Below are positions 10,300-21,775 of a DNA stretch of 64,000 nt, piece after piece. Position numbers and translations under genes: made by a program. The notes beneath the pieces were generated by a model. It was not told the DNA's origin, did not search any database, and saw nothing but the letters and a program-made list of their open reading frames with translations. The stretch is from Lophium mytilinum (lineage: Eukaryota > Ascomycota > Dothideomycetes > Mytilinidiales > Mytilinidiaceae): NCBI GenBank assembly GCA_010093605.1, contig MU004187.1:2151890-2215889 (forward strand). The letters are read 5' to 3'. How positions within the stretch are numbered: the first letter of the stretch is position 1; each line of letters starts with the position of its first letter.

Positions 10300-11678
10300 A
10301 TGTTATTGCTCGCCCCAATTGTACTCGGACTGTCCTTCTTCCGGCCTGTGTCGTCTGCTGAGATAACACCTACCCTCGACGACTGTATAACGGACGATCT
10401 TGGCCTGGCTGTAACCTATCCAATCCTCTTTACCCCGATCACAAACTATTGTGCTATGCAATTTAATCAAGGGCAACTCATTAATCGTCTCGAAGTTTGG
10501 AGCTCTGACCACCATGTCCGTGGCTTTCGAGTACATTACACCAACGGCGATACCACGACAATTGGAACCCAAACGAATGATTACCACGACTTAATCTGGG
10601 ATGTCAATCAAGTATCCATACTAAGAGCCATCGGACAACAAGCTGGTGAAGAGTCTGGGCTGTACATCAAATTGACAGATGGGCGGGATTTGAAGGCAGG
10701 AGTTCCATCTAATTGGAAGGACGACAACGCCGGCACGCAGAGTCATGGCGCGCTGATTGGGCTTGGGGCCAAATTTGATGATGACAAGCCTTGGATTAAA
10801 GCGATCACTATCCAAACGCTCAAAGAGACATCCACGAATTCCCGTATCCACGACGTCGTATTTCACCCCTCAGTGGATGAGCTGAATGGTCGTAGTACCA
10901 ACGCGTATGCTATCTATTCCGTCCACCAGATGCTCTAACCTTGGGCTGACATGGCACGTTACAGAGATCGAGGACTGGACCCACAAGCTCTCAAAAACGG
11001 CCACTACTTCAACGATCGCGGCACCGATCCCATTACAATCGGGTTTGAAGGACGTGAGATGGTTGAGACTAGTAAATCTTGGACCACAACCACCGCCAAC
11101 GACTTCCATTTAGGCTATAAAACTGAGATAGGGTCTGAAATTGGGGGCATCGCGGCAAAGGTCGATTGGAAGATCGGGTCAGACCTGTTTTGGGAGCATC
11201 ATAACGAGACGAGCACTTTGCAGGGCGAGTCAAAGCAGGTCAGTCACATATAGACTGTCAGAACAGTTCGTATAGACCTCTATGCTCACTCACTGTCTAG
11301 GACTGGCTGGTCTACAACGTCCAAACAGTAGTCAAACCGGGTCAGGCAGTACATGTTTGGGCATGGTCCATAAAGGGGAATATGAAGGTTGACTATACTG
11401 CCCAGGTCAGTTTCACACTCCTTCTGCGGTGTCTCAACGTCCCAGTATGGCAGGCTGATTTCAAGCAGATGACGGTAACCTGGAGCAATGGCAAGGAGCT
11501 CACCTTCGGCACAGCCGGTACCCTGGACCAAATCAGTTACTCTGACGCGTGGGTGCATGTGGAGGATGAAACGATCGAGGCAGCGCAAGCGGCAATCAAC
11601 TCAGGCGATGGGACGAGAATTGATGGAAACGGGGTTGTGATGCGGAAGCGGGCCGTGGAGCGAAGTTTCGTCGCGTAG
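10300..11678 (+). CDS. Secreted jacalin-like / aerolysin-like beta-pore-forming protein
   Basis: Four exons: 10300..10904, 10965..11238, 11301..11405, 11454..11678, giving about 402 residues. Introns of 60, 62 and 48 bases have GTATGC or GTCAGT donors and CAG/TAG acceptors, and phases agree. The 48-base intron is a multiple of three, so it might be retained. The start has good context (CACCATG) and is followed by a hydrophobic signal peptide of about 19 residues. The first ~200 residues look like a jacalin-type beta-prism lectin (NRLEVWSSDHHVRGFRVHY, later ITIQTLKE). The second half has the alternating Ser/Thr, Trp-anchored pattern of the aerolysin/ETX-MTX2 pore-forming fold (KSWTTTTAND, then an amphipathic stem). 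Lectin-plus-aerolysin chimaeras are known in fungi and animals as membrane-active defence or toxin proteins. Function here is inferred from fold pattern only. Confidence 0.65.
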
Positions 11679-12612
11679 AGGGAGACTGTGGATCAGCAAC
11701 CTCGACTAGGTCTGCAGTGCCCTTGTGCATTCCGCGCCGTTTCTAAGTTTTCATTGATCAGATAACTTTGTATCATTAGCTTTCATCTCTGATAGGCTTG
11801 GCCGGAACATCATACGGCAAGTTTTATATATCCCCCTGATCTCATCTGATATTTAGCTCGGGACTGGCAATGCAAGATGCCTGATTCCGTTGGGGAGAGA
11901 GCTCCCCTGGCTCTTCGATTGGCTAAGCCATACTTGACTGTAAAGAGGGGCAATCCAAAAAATTCTCATGAAATATGAACGATTCCCCTACCAACACCCT
12001 ACCGTGAAAAGAGAACAGACAAATTTTGAACGATGCTGCACTCGCTATTGTCAACCTGATGGGGTCTTTGAGGGAGCAAAGGAGCGGGAAACTTCTGGGA
12101 TATGGATGATATCGCTAGGGCTCTTGTCGGCGGGCATATAGATCAATTCATCACTTTCAGATCATTTGACAGGCAAGGAGTTAGGGAACGTTTTCATTAA
12201 ATTGAGTAGTAGCGTACCGGTACGTAAACACCGAGAGGGCCTCATGAATCTGTGTACGACTATGGCCAATGCACTGATATATGATCTGTAGGTACAGACA
12301 CAGCCTGATTCTACGCCGAAACTGTCTCAAGCGCCATAGGTAATGAAGGGTTTAACTTTCTTAAATTTGATAGTATGTTTTAGTGCCGCCACTTACGGAG
12401 ATGTCATGAAAGATAGTGCTTGAACGGAGCAATTTATTCTTGTGGGGGAAGATTGTCTTTGCCTACTTATGATTGCAATCCCCCCAAGGAGCCTCATCCA
12501 TCGTTTCTAGAGTTCCGGCGAAGTTCTCCTAGACTCGCTTCAAGGCAATCCTGACACGAGGAAAGGGCTCAGTCCCGACAGAAGAGAGTCAGGACAAGCC
12601 GGAGACGAACGT
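11679..12612. other. Convergent intergenic region
   Basis: Lies between the 3' ends of the aerolysin-like gene (+) and the first SRR1-like gene (-). No coding frame is supported. A short palindrome (gtaccggtac) is present near 12215-12226. Nothing else stands out. Confidence 0.4.
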
Positions 12613-13389
12613 CTAGTCCTCCGTCGTGACGGGGGGCAGTGGCCCTGACTTGGGCCAGTAGAATGAGAAGGCCCCCCACAGAGCCTGCGAAGTTAGCGCC
12701 ACTAGCTCAGGAGCAAGCTTCTTAAATTCTGCCCATTGCATTCCCTCTTCAGAATCCGGGTAGTGCTCCAGCCCTGGGAAGCTTTGCATCACCCGAGTCT
12801 GTAAGAATTTCTCCGTGGTAGCAGCCTGCTCCTCGGTCATGTCGAAGCCGTATTGTGGCTCTTGACGTGGCTCGTGAAGGTCCATGATAAGCTGTATGCT
12901 AACGCCGAGATACAGCTGCGGAGAATGGCGGATCGCAGCAACACCAACATACCAGGGGCAGAAGGGACTATAGACGAACGTGGAGGAGGTGACGTGTTCT
13001 TCGGCCTCCTTGACCACCTTGATGCCCAGCTTCTTCAGAAATGCCTTGTCTATGCGCTCGAAGGCTGGATCGGAGGCGTAGATCTTGATTTGGCGGCCGC
13101 CCTGTGCCGTGGACAGAATGTCTACAATATCAAGAAAGATAGTCAGCTGGGTCAGTCGCTGCTTACGCCGTCGCCTATATTCGTTCTCGTCGTCGTCGTA
13201 GTCAAGGAGGGGCGTCATATTTCCCAGGCCGACGACGACTGCGCGATCGATGTTCCACACAGAGCGGACGAGAAGGAGTCCTCTAAGCTGATTCGAGAAA
13301 GGCGACTTGAGCCATTCTTCTTTGAATACGGCCAGCTCTCCAAGAAGAGTTGATAGAGGGACTTGCTTAGGCGCGATACGCTGATCCAT
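12613..13389 (-). CDS. SRR1-like domain protein, copy A
   Basis: Single exon, 258 residues, ATG at 13389. The SRR1-like domain spans about residues 45-150: IDRAVVVGLGNMTP, then QLTIFLDIVDIL, then IKIYASDPAFERIDKAFLKKLG and a TFVYSPFCP motif. The domain is named after plant SRR1, implicated in circadian and light signalling. In fungi it is common and of unknown biochemical role. The neighbouring gene at 13600-14388 is a clear paralogue in the same orientation, and both keep CCACTAC immediately upstream of the ATG, pointing to local tandem duplication including part of the 5' leader. Confidence 0.82.
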   Translation of the reverse strand: MDQRIAPKQVPLSTLLGELAVFKEEWLKSPFSNQLRGLLLVRSVWNIDRAVVVGLGNMTPLLDYDDDENEYRRRRKQRLTQLTIFLDIVDILSTAQGGRQIKIYASDPAFERIDKAFLKKLGIKVVKEAEEHVTSSTFVYSPFCPWYVGVAAIRHSPQLYLGVSIQLIMDLHEPRQEPQYGFDMTEEQAATTEKFLQTRVMQSFPGLEHYPDSEEGMQWAEFKKLAPELVALTSQALWGAFSFYWPKSGPLPPVTTED

Positions 13390-13599
13390 GCCGTAGTGGT
13401 TGGCGTTTCTTTTGAGAGTCGAGATTGTGGTGGTTTGAGAAGGGGGGTGGGCTATTTTCAGTTTTCTGATTGTTCTACTGAGACTGACATCAAGGGGCGC
13501 TTTATGTGACAGGGGATGGTCATCATTGTTAGTGAATGACGGTGGTCAGAGGGAATTGTGGAGGGATGAGGTGGTTGAAGTGAAAGTAACCTAAGCAAA

Positions 13600-14388
13600 C
13601 TATTTAGAGTGAATATCTTCCTCTTTTGCCGGATGTGGTGCGGGCTTCGGCCAGTAGAGGCGGAATGGCCCTCGGAGCGCCCTATACGTCACGCTGAGTA
13701 TTTCAGCGTCACTTTGCCACTCTTTAAGCCGGTCCCTTTTTGTATGTTTCGGGACAGGTTCCGGGAATTTCTCGAGTCCGGGAAATATGTTTTCCACACG
13801 CTCATTAGAAAAGGCCTCACAAACAGCATACTCTTCCATAGTCATGATTGCTTTACTCGGATCCTGTGGATCATAGCATCGCCCTACGCACCAGCTCCAG
13901 CTAAGGCCGACATATAGCTCCGGCGAGCGACGAATGGCTCGGTGGCCAACTGGGCAAGGAGCGAAAGGGCTATAAACGAACGTTTTCTCTGTGACGAGAT
14001 CCACCCCCTCGTCTACAACGGTGACACCGAGATGCTCAAGCAGCTCTTTGTCGAGCTCATCGAAATCTGGATCAGACGCAAACATCTTGATGCTGCGGCC
14101 ATCTTGCGCAGAGGAGAGGATATTGACAATCTCCTGGAATATCATGGTCTGACATAGAATGTTTCGACGGAACTTGCGGTATTCTTCATCAGTTTTCTGG
14201 TCGAGCTGAGGAGGAGTCATGCGGCCGAGACCGATCACTAAAGCCCGATCAACGGTCCATTTTTCGGAGCGGGATAGAAGTAGCGAGCGAAGTTGCTCCG
14301 AGAAGACCGAGGCACGCCAGCTCGCCGTGTACGTGTCCAATTCTGAGGCCATGGCGTTGACTGAAACGGTGCGAGAAGGGTTTGCCAT
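13600..14388 (-). CDS. SRR1-like domain protein, copy B
   Basis: Single exon, 262 residues from the ATG at 14388 (MANPSRTVSVNAM). The open frame runs upstream to a TTG at 14523, but the 14388 start aligns with copy A and follows the shared CCACTAC leader. Domain landmarks match copy A: VDRALVIGLGRMTP, QTMIFQEIVNIL, IKMFASDPDFDELDKELLEHLG and TFVYSPFAP. The two proteins differ substantially, so the duplication is not recent. They are separated by only 210 bases. Function is unknown. Redundant or diverged roles of the pair cannot be told apart from sequence. Confidence 0.82.
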   Translation of the reverse strand: MANPSRTVSVNAMASELDTYTASWRASVFSEQLRSLLLSRSEKWTVDRALVIGLGRMTPPQLDQKTDEEYRKFRRNILCQTMIFQEIVNILSSAQDGRSIKMFASDPDFDELDKELLEHLGVTVVDEGVDLVTEKTFVYSPFAPCPVGHRAIRRSPELYVGLSWSWCVGRCYDPQDPSKAIMTMEEYAVCEAFSNERVENIFPGLEKFPEPVPKHTKRDRLKEWQSDAEILSVTYRALRGPFRLYWPKPAPHPAKEEDIHSK

Positions 14389-15405
14389 GTTGTAGTGGCC
14401 GTTGTTGACCGAATGCTGTGTGGGCGTTGCAGTGGGCGTTGCAGCGAACGCGCACGTAATGTGCGAGTGTGGGTGGTTGCAGTTGGAGCGAGGCGTTGTG
14501 GTTGTTCTATAAACATTTAGCAAGAGATATCAGAGGGCGCTGTAGGCGTAGGCATTTACCAATAGCGAATGATGGCAGTTATGAAGGTCTCACGGAATAA
14601 GGAGCTGTGGGCGGTTTACGCGATGTATTGGATGATTATGATGTAGGAGAGAAAGAGAGGTCTGGAGGAAGGTGAGGCTATATACGGGAGGTGACGGACA
14701 CCTGCCGTAGCCTTCGCCGCTACTTCCTGACAAAGAGGGTCTATGTCAAGTAAAACGCGCATGGACTCTCAAAGGCCATATTTATGCAGTACTAGGCCAT
14801 AAGTTTGGGCACATGAACTCATTTCTGCCTGGCTCCAACATGCCCACTCGGCACCACTGTTCGGGATACCCTGGCTGCTGAGCAGCAAATCAGTCAAGAG
14901 ATAGTCCACTTTGCAACGCTTGAACCTCGACATTACCATTGGATCTTGAAATCCTGCATGGGGGCTCTCAGCAGTGTCGATCCAGTGTGCCCAAACTTGT
15001 GGCCTGTCACTGTACTGCGAGTGCTATAATGGATACGTAATCAAGGAAGTTGATCACAAGCACAGATGAATACGGGGAGTATGATAACTTTGGGGGGTGA
15101 ACAGAATGACATAGCAGTGTGAGAAAGATGTGCCCCTGGCAATACCTAGTAGGCTACAAGAAATACTCCCGAGTGATCCAGTGGCGACCGTGTCTTACTG
15201 TGTTTCTGTTGTGCACAACTTCCTTTCAAGAAAGAACTGTTGGTTGATTGCACAAACAAATTAAAGGACGATGGAGGGTCGGAGACACTCCCGATTTGGC
15301 TCAAGCCGCGGAATAGAGCCATGGAATGTCAACTACCGCCAAACCCTGGATTTGTCCTGGATTGTTTGACACCACAGTCTCAAGTTGCCAACGTGCAAAC
15401 CGCCA
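14389..15405. other. Intergenic region upstream of SRR1 copy B, containing a MITE-like repeat
   Basis: No supported gene. The promoter of SRR1 copy B lies at the left side. The only structure is the 226-base inverted-repeat element at 14787-15012, listed separately. The frames near 15240-15600 (+) overlap the 3' end of the next minus-strand gene and look like shadows. Confidence 0.45.
14787..15012. mobile_element. MITE-like element with 27-bp terminal inverted repeats
   Basis: The left end begins CAGTACTAGGCCATAAG and the right end, read on the minus strand, begins CAGTGACAGGCCACAAG. Both continue TTTGGGCACA. The arms match at about 23 of 27 positions. The interior has no coding frame. Length and arm structure fit a miniature inverted-repeat transposable element. 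The right end is followed by TA, as in Tc1/mariner-type targets, but the left end is preceded by TG, so the target duplication is imperfect or absent. It is not visibly RIP-mutated. Confidence 0.55.
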
Positions 15406-16887
15406 TCATTCCTTTCGAAAAAGGGTCTTGGCGGTCTTCTTCATCGCTCTTATGACTTTCTTATGTAAGGGCTTCTTCCCGCGCATCGGCGGCATCGCTT
15501 GCGCTTCTAGATCCACGTTGGCTCCAATCTCGAGATTAGGCTCTTCATTGAGTAAGGTTAGCGACGCCAAAGGTGAGCGAGCTTGCCACCTGTCCACGAA
15601 ATAGCCTAAGCCATTCTCATTGGAAGGTTCATGGGTCCGAGGCTCGTTCGTATGGTTGCTGAACCGAGAGGAAGCACCGTGGCTAGAGCTTGAGTAAGAG
15701 ATAGAGCGAAAGCTGGAGGGAAAGCTAGAATCATAGTTGACAGCAACGCTATCGCGAGCGCTGGAAAATCTGCTCCGAATGAAGGGCACAGAATCGCCCG
15801 ACGTTATAGTCCCTGAAATGGAGGGATAGCGGCCGTCCCTGAGATTGATGAATCCTCGAACACGATGCAAGCTTCGGAAATCTACGGTCGAGTTGGTGGG
15901 CGAAGACGCGAGTTTCTGGAGTCCGTCCGTAATGACGCTGCTCTGGTTGAGCTTGGTGTTGGTATCAAGCGTCCGCTTTTCGAAGGTGATTGGCTCTAAA
16001 TCATCGGATCGAAGTCGCCGGAATCCCTTGAAAAGCTTGCGAGTTGACCTCGGGCTCATATTGGGGATTTGGGGTATCTTCTCGTAGAAAGAATGATCCT
16101 CGTCGCGATGAGGAGAAGGGACCACGCTCTGTGGGCGAGAGGGCCTGATCTCAATACCATGCTCCAGCGAATCAATGAAGCGTCCTGGTAATCCTGAGAG
16201 CACGGACTCTGCCGAGGGGCTCCACGATGAAGATGATGTTGACAGTGTTTCTACTATTGACCTACGCAGCTGGCCTAGGGCGCCGAAATCAGAAGCAGTG
16301 GGCATCGTAGGTCTCAGATGAGAATAACCTGGGAAGATCCACGTCCAGTGACCAAAAACATCGGCGAAATTTTCTTGAATTTGGTCGTATATGTTTTTGG
16401 TATCGTTCATAGACACCGCCACAGAGAACGTCAAACCCTTACCAAACCTGTCTCCAAGGCTAGCTTGTGCCTCCACGTCGCAAGCTTCTGGTGGCAGCAT
16501 TCCGCCGCGAAAGCGATCAACCTGCTCTTTTTGCAGCGAAGCTTTTGGGTCAGCGAGATTAGCGGTGCGAGGCCAACGAGCAGAACTAAGTTGCTGGCAT
16601 TGGGCCGGCAAACGGGGTAGCTTAGTTTGCATGATACTCCTCAGATAGGGTTGAGTTGGACGAGAATCCTCGGGCCAAGACCCAAATCCTCCGATTTGAA
16701 CATTGTCGGCTGGAGGAGCTGAACGTGTTCGCTCGTAAGGGAAGTAGTGGCGCCCAAGATCTTGAGGTGGATAGTCGCCATGCTGCCATTCGCCATCTTT
16801 CCAATGAAGCTCGCCGGTTGGAGTGCGGAGAATGATCGTATCATTCTCATAGTACTGCCAGACAAGCCACCACCAGGGTAGGGACAT
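15406..16887 (-). CDS. Hypothetical serine-rich protein
   Basis: Single exon, 493 residues, ATG at 16887, stop at 15406. I do not recognise a domain. The N-terminus is Trp/Tyr-rich (MSLPWWWLVWQYYEND) and includes a GELHWKDGEWQHGDYPP segment. The middle is a low-complexity Ser/Arg/Thr-rich, probably disordered region. The C-terminus is strongly basic (KKPLHKKVIRAMKKTAKTL), which could be a membrane- or nucleic-acid-binding tail. Length and uninterrupted frame support a real gene. It lies downstream of, and in the same direction as, VPS54, with a normal spacer. It is probably a lineage-restricted fungal protein. Confidence 0.65.
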   Translation of the reverse strand: MSLPWWWLVWQYYENDTIILRTPTGELHWKDGEWQHGDYPPQDLGRHYFPYERTRSAPPADNVQIGGFGSWPEDSRPTQPYLRSIMQTKLPRLPAQCQQLSSARWPRTANLADPKASLQKEQVDRFRGGMLPPEACDVEAQASLGDRFGKGLTFSVAVSMNDTKNIYDQIQENFADVFGHWTWIFPGYSHLRPTMPTASDFGALGQLRRSIVETLSTSSSSWSPSAESVLSGLPGRFIDSLEHGIEIRPSRPQSVVPSPHRDEDHSFYEKIPQIPNMSPRSTRKLFKGFRRLRSDDLEPITFEKRTLDTNTKLNQSSVITDGLQKLASSPTNSTVDFRSLHRVRGFINLRDGRYPSISGTITSGDSVPFIRSRFSSARDSVAVNYDSSFPSSFRSISYSSSSHGASSRFSNHTNEPRTHEPSNENGLGYFVDRWQARSPLASLTLLNEEPNLEIGANVDLEAQAMPPMRGKKPLHKKVIRAMKKTAKTLFRKE

Positions 16888-17502
16888 GACAGGAGTGTTG
16901 ATCGTGCTGCTGAGATTTGCTATGTTGAGCCGTACGATGCGATTGCTGATACCCTAGTGCTGAGTGTTGTTGGAATGTCTGCAGGTGAGAAGCTGGAATT
17001 TGACTTTCCAGTTGGGGAAGCTGTGGTAGGGAGCAGAAGTGTCCGGTGGGAGCTATTAGCGATCTTATATCTCTCGAGACGCCATTGTGCAATGCTGAAC
17101 ATGAACAAGTGAATATGGCGAAAGCGGTTGAGACAATGAACATTGTAAAGGCCTGTTAGCGAATCTAGAGATGAACTTTGTGTAGCAAAATGGCGAATGA
17201 ATGGAGAAAGAACTTGGCGATTGAGGACCAGGAAGGTGACTGATTGCTGTGTTCAGGATATTTCGAAATAACTGATATCTCACATTCGAGATCGTGTGTC
17301 CACACTATACTGTCAGTCTGGTAGTCATCTGCATGCTATCCATGCTTTCGAGACCGAGGAAAGCAGTTCGGCTTGGCCGCCTTCAGTATCATTTACTATA
17401 TGTGGTTCGGGATCAGGAAACATCACCATCGCAGGTCTTCCAGAGGACTAAAGTGCAGATCTTGAGATCTTATTACTGTTATACAGGGAGGCCCTTCACT
17501 CA
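16888..17502. promoter_or_regulatory. Spacer between VPS54 3' end and the serine-rich gene
   Basis: 615 bases with no supported gene; it should contain the promoter and leader of the minus-strand gene starting at 16887 and the 3' UTR of VPS54. The frames crossing it lack recognisable content. Confidence 0.35.
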
Positions 17503-20500
17503 TCACGAAGCAGCCTCAGTTCCGTTCGTCGCGTCGATCTTCTCTGGCGAGGACCTGCCACCGATCTCACCGGTCTCGGAAGGGGCCGGCGGTGGGGCAG
17601 GACTTTCTGTCGTCTTCTCGTTGACCATGCGGATAAGGTAGGGCCCTGTGTCTCCAGCCCCATCGATTTGACTGAGCATCGAGTCGAACAATTGGGCGTC
17701 GCGGAGGAGTCTGCATATGAACAAAGTCAGCAGGTGTGTATAATTGAAGCGAATGAACGAAGCGACAGGAGCAATTCATACCTCGATTTACCGGCCGCCG
17801 TCTTGACCACTGCAGCGGAAAATGCCTTCCCAACTTGCTCCCGGTAGCTTACAAACACCGGCAACATGATCATGCGAACCGACATATCCGATAAGATCCT
17901 GCTGATGACTTTGTGAAGCGTGAGGGTGTCTTTCGTCAAAGTTTCCATGTTGGGGCTGACTTGTCGTGTAGTGTCCTCGTCCCAATTGATTTTCTTCAGA
18001 TTCTTTACATGGACAGCAGCCCTGTTGCTCATTATGTCAATGAGCTTGTCATGAATGCTGACTTGCTGATCTTGTAGTAATCTTTTAACGTTATCGAATT
18101 CAGCGATAGACGCTCTAGAACTGGGTGAATGCCGCCGTGCGAATTCTCTGACGTATGGTAGAATCGCAATAATAAAGCTCAAGGCTTGGGAAGCAGTTGC
18201 AAGATGTCGAGTGTTGATATTTTCGAGGCCCGCGCTGTGTATTGCGCCAGCTCCAAGGATCTGTTGGCATAGTCGAGAGTTGAATAGTTTGAGATAATCG
18301 CAGATCAGTACAGAGACTTCCGCGGTCATACTGGGTATTGCGGAGATGAGATTCTCGAACCTGTCAACACCCTTTAGAGCCGCCACCGCTGATGCGCTGA
18401 CAACGTATCGTTCTTCGTCTATGGTTGCATGGCTCGGACCTTGTGATTTCTCTTTGGAATTTCCATTAGTTTCTAGGGCCGCGGTGCCATTGATTGCAGG
18501 ATCAATGTCTTCCCAAACCATCGAACTCTTTGACCATATTGCGGGATCGCTAGTCATTCCTTGAAGTATTCGCAACAAGACGTCATTGTTTGCATCCCCG
18601 AAGTCTTTTGCCTTCCATCGATCTGAGTCCATGACTTGGTTAAGTCGCTGCTTTTCAGTCTCTCCCATCAGAGACACAAATTGGCCAATGTGATCATTGA
18701 CAACACCTTTCAATGCTGCACCCGACCGACCAGATACAGCCTCACACTCGTCTGCAAACAACCTGTTCAGACTGAAATAACGCAGGAACCTAGGAAGCTC
18801 CAAATGAGTAGTCCCCTCAGATCTCACCCTCAGGATCTTCGTTATCTGAGTTTGAGCAGCATCCACAGCTTGACCCAAGAGGCTAGACATATCCAGAGCT
18901 TGCATTAGCTCTTCCTGAAGATCGCTGGACTCTAGGATTGGCCCCCGCGCATTCATATATCCATCAATGCTTCCAAGATTAGGGGTTCTGGGAGGTGAGC
19001 GAGTACCACCTGCCGATGGCGGAGGTGTTCCGACACCGCTTGTGACGTCGAGAAGCACTTTTACTTGAATACTGAGTCGACGCAATGCCTCTCCAACGTC
19101 TGAATAGATTTGGACAAATAGCTCTTCCGCATCGGCGGAATCTAGAGCTCGGAGGTTCCGAGACAAGATGGACGATTTATCTTGCTGGCTGTGCATGCGA
19201 CTGCTCCGGGTCGACACTGAAGTGACGGATTCCGCGTCGTCGTCTGTCGCGCTCGGGAGGTGGTGTCGAATAAGGACTTTCATTTCCCTGACAATGGCGT
19301 CCCTAAAAGCTGCCGCTGCCTTGATTGTGTAGTTAGATGCGCTGAGACCTATCAGATTTGCCCGCAAATCTGAGCGGAAAGTCTCATTCGTTTTCATGTA
19401 TGCTGGTAGTATAGACTGCATTCTGTTGTGGTTGCCTCGAGATCTTTGGGAAGCAGATGCCCAGCGTTGGAGAGTGTCCTTGTGTGGTACGCTCTGAACG
19501 TGTTGGCGAAGGTCAACTAGCAATGTCTCTAAAAATCTAGCCTCGAATCCTTTACCGATGCGGGATTTTAGTTGCTGTATTCCTTCTGCCAGTCCATCGA
19601 AAGCCTTAAGACTACGCAGATCTACGAGCCTACTCGGTAAATGTGGCTGGAGCCATAATACTGTAGAGGGATCTGTGATGTTCAGATCTCCTGATATAAG
19701 CTTTTCCAAGGCATCTATCCGGCTTATAGCTGTCTCGAGTTCGCCTCTGTCAATCAGCTCCTCGCAGTGGGAGAAACCTTGCATGACGCTCTGTAGCTGA
19801 TCGGTCGCATCTGTAAGCTTCCGAAGATTCTCTCGCCTTCGCTTCATATCTATGATCTTTAAGCCTCCTACGGCCATCTGGCGATCCAGATTGCTCAGAT
19901 CCTCTCTTAGCGACTTTATCTTCGCAACCGATTCGGCGGCCTCGGATTGCAATTCTCGGAGGGAACCCAGAGCAGCAAAGAAGGAAGTAGACGCGGTGGA
20001 AATAGAGGAGATAAGGTGAACCTCGACAGTGTCCATATACCATGAGAGTTTCTCCTGTAGAATAGCATTGCTTGCTAGAGCCTTCCTGCCAGTAGGCTGC
20101 GGACTTTCCAATCTACCGTTTGCTCCATTTGTGTCGTTATCACTTTTGGGTTGTGGTTGTCGAATCACCTCGGAACGCTCGCTGACAATGTCAAATGTAC
20201 GTGGGTTTTCAAGGTGGAAGTTGTCATCGAAATAGACGTTCGGTATTGTTGATAACGGTGTCACGGCGTTGAGGTTTCGCCTAGAAACGCCTCCGCTTGA
20301 ACGTCGCCTTGGCTGTGGTGAGCCCCCAGGAGACAAAGTTGCCATGGAAGGCCTGGTAAGTGGTGAAGTGACTGCATGGTCCCTTTGTAACCCTTTCTCC
20401 AGTATCTCGTCAAACTCCTCTTTCTTATCCGAATCCCTCTTAAATATCTGGGAAGAACTGCTATCTGTTTCTGCCTTTGCCCTCTGGAAAGCGTCGTATA

Positions 20501-20994
20501 GCGAGCCTACTTGAGACAAATACGAGTTGAACGCGGTGGAATCGATGTGGGGTATATTCGTAAGGGTGACGGGAGGTATGTCCTTCGTAGAAGGGGGTTT
20601 GTGCCCTGAGGCGCCAGAAGCTGCGGTATGCGGCTGCATCCCCGTGCGGACAATCGGTGGTTGAAGTAGGGTCGAGATTGCTGCGCATCTCAGATTAGCT
20701 ACGTGACCACGGGTCCATGTACAACTCCCAGCGCATACCATTTTGTCCAACCTCTTTCACTGAGCCCATCCTGCTTTGCGACGATGTATCCAGAGCACCA
20801 CCGACCGAGTTCAGAGAGTGAATCGAGTGTATAGAGCTCGCCGTCGACCCCCGGCGCCCACGGCTGGGGTTGTATCGTCCGGTGGAATTTGGTCTCTCAT
20901 GTTGAGGGAAGGGGTACTGATTGCGTTGCGAGTTCGGAGACTGGAGGGATTCGAAGCTATCAACAGATCTCCTGGACGGCGAAGGAGACGACAT
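17503..20994 (-). CDS. VPS54: VPS54 homologue, GARP complex subunit
   Basis: Three exons: 20994..20739, 20680..17782, 17710..17503, giving 1,120 residues. Intron 1 (58 bases, donor GTATGC, branch GCTAATC) joins GQN to AISTLLQPPIVRTG. Intron 2 (71 bases, donor GTATGA) joins GKSR to LLRDAQLFDSML. The N-terminal 85 residues are Ser-rich and disordered. The Vps54-type coiled-coil region follows (ISTASTSFFAALGSLRELQ, LRKLTDATDQLQSVMQGFSHCEELI), with the long helical C-terminal domain after it. The GARP complex (Vps51-Vps52-Vps53-Vps54) tethers endosome-derived vesicles at the trans-Golgi. Length is in the usual fungal range. The open frame alone begins at a TTG (20750) and would miss the first exon. 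Confidence 0.88.
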
Positions 20995-21775
20995 CGTCGG
21001 ATGGCGGTATTCCAGGAGGTGATGTTGGGAGCTTGGGAGACATTAGGCAGCGAGGGCGCAGTGAGCTACCACTTTAACATGTCGTAGATTCACGTTCTTG
21101 GGTCGTCGGAAATATGTACGAGGACAGGTTCTAGTAAGCGCGCAATGTTGTTGGTTTACTTTTGACGTGTATAGCTCCTTTGATGATGCCGAAGGACGAC
21201 TGCCAAGACATTCGGATTTATCGGCACCAATTGTCCCGATGGATTCTGTCCAACGAGACTCGACCTCAGATTTCATCAACCTCACACGATGCCTTGCCGA
21301 GTATGTGCTTTCCTGCTAGCACACCTTGGCATATCCTCCTTTCGAGTTGTGCTGTATCAATCATCAATGCTGCGTCGCCTTAGTCTTCTTAGCCTTTGGG
21401 CATGGGGACTAATAACATCTATTCTACCCGAATCCTGTACGCACACTTTTATACGGGAAATCAAAGATAACTTTTCAGAGATGGCTGTACGCAGGATTGG
21501 TACGGCCCAACGTCAATCAGAGATCACTTTGAAAGCCCGCAAAACTGGGTTGAGTTATTACATCTGGGTGTTCATCTCAACATTTTCTCGTACGCAGTCG
21601 GGCGGAAGAGCTTGCCATCCATTGTTGTGAATGAGTTCGGCCGGCACCTCGACCGGTATTGGTCCAGGGCTGTTGAGTAAAGCGATTACATGCAAACGTG
21701 TTTTGGCCATGGAAAGCTACACCAGGATAACAGACCCAGCAGAACAAGAGCCAACTAAAACTACTACAGCCGTTC
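20995..21775. promoter_or_regulatory. VPS54 upstream region
   Basis: Contains the VPS54 promoter (minus strand) and the 3' flank of the GH92 gene. Short frames cross it on both strands but none is recognisable. No distinctive motif was found. Confidence 0.35.

Noticed and set aside
21289-21630. Plus-strand frame of 113 codons between VPS54 and GH92
   Set aside because: No recognisable content; it lies in a region expected to be the VPS54 promoter and has no splice or codon support.
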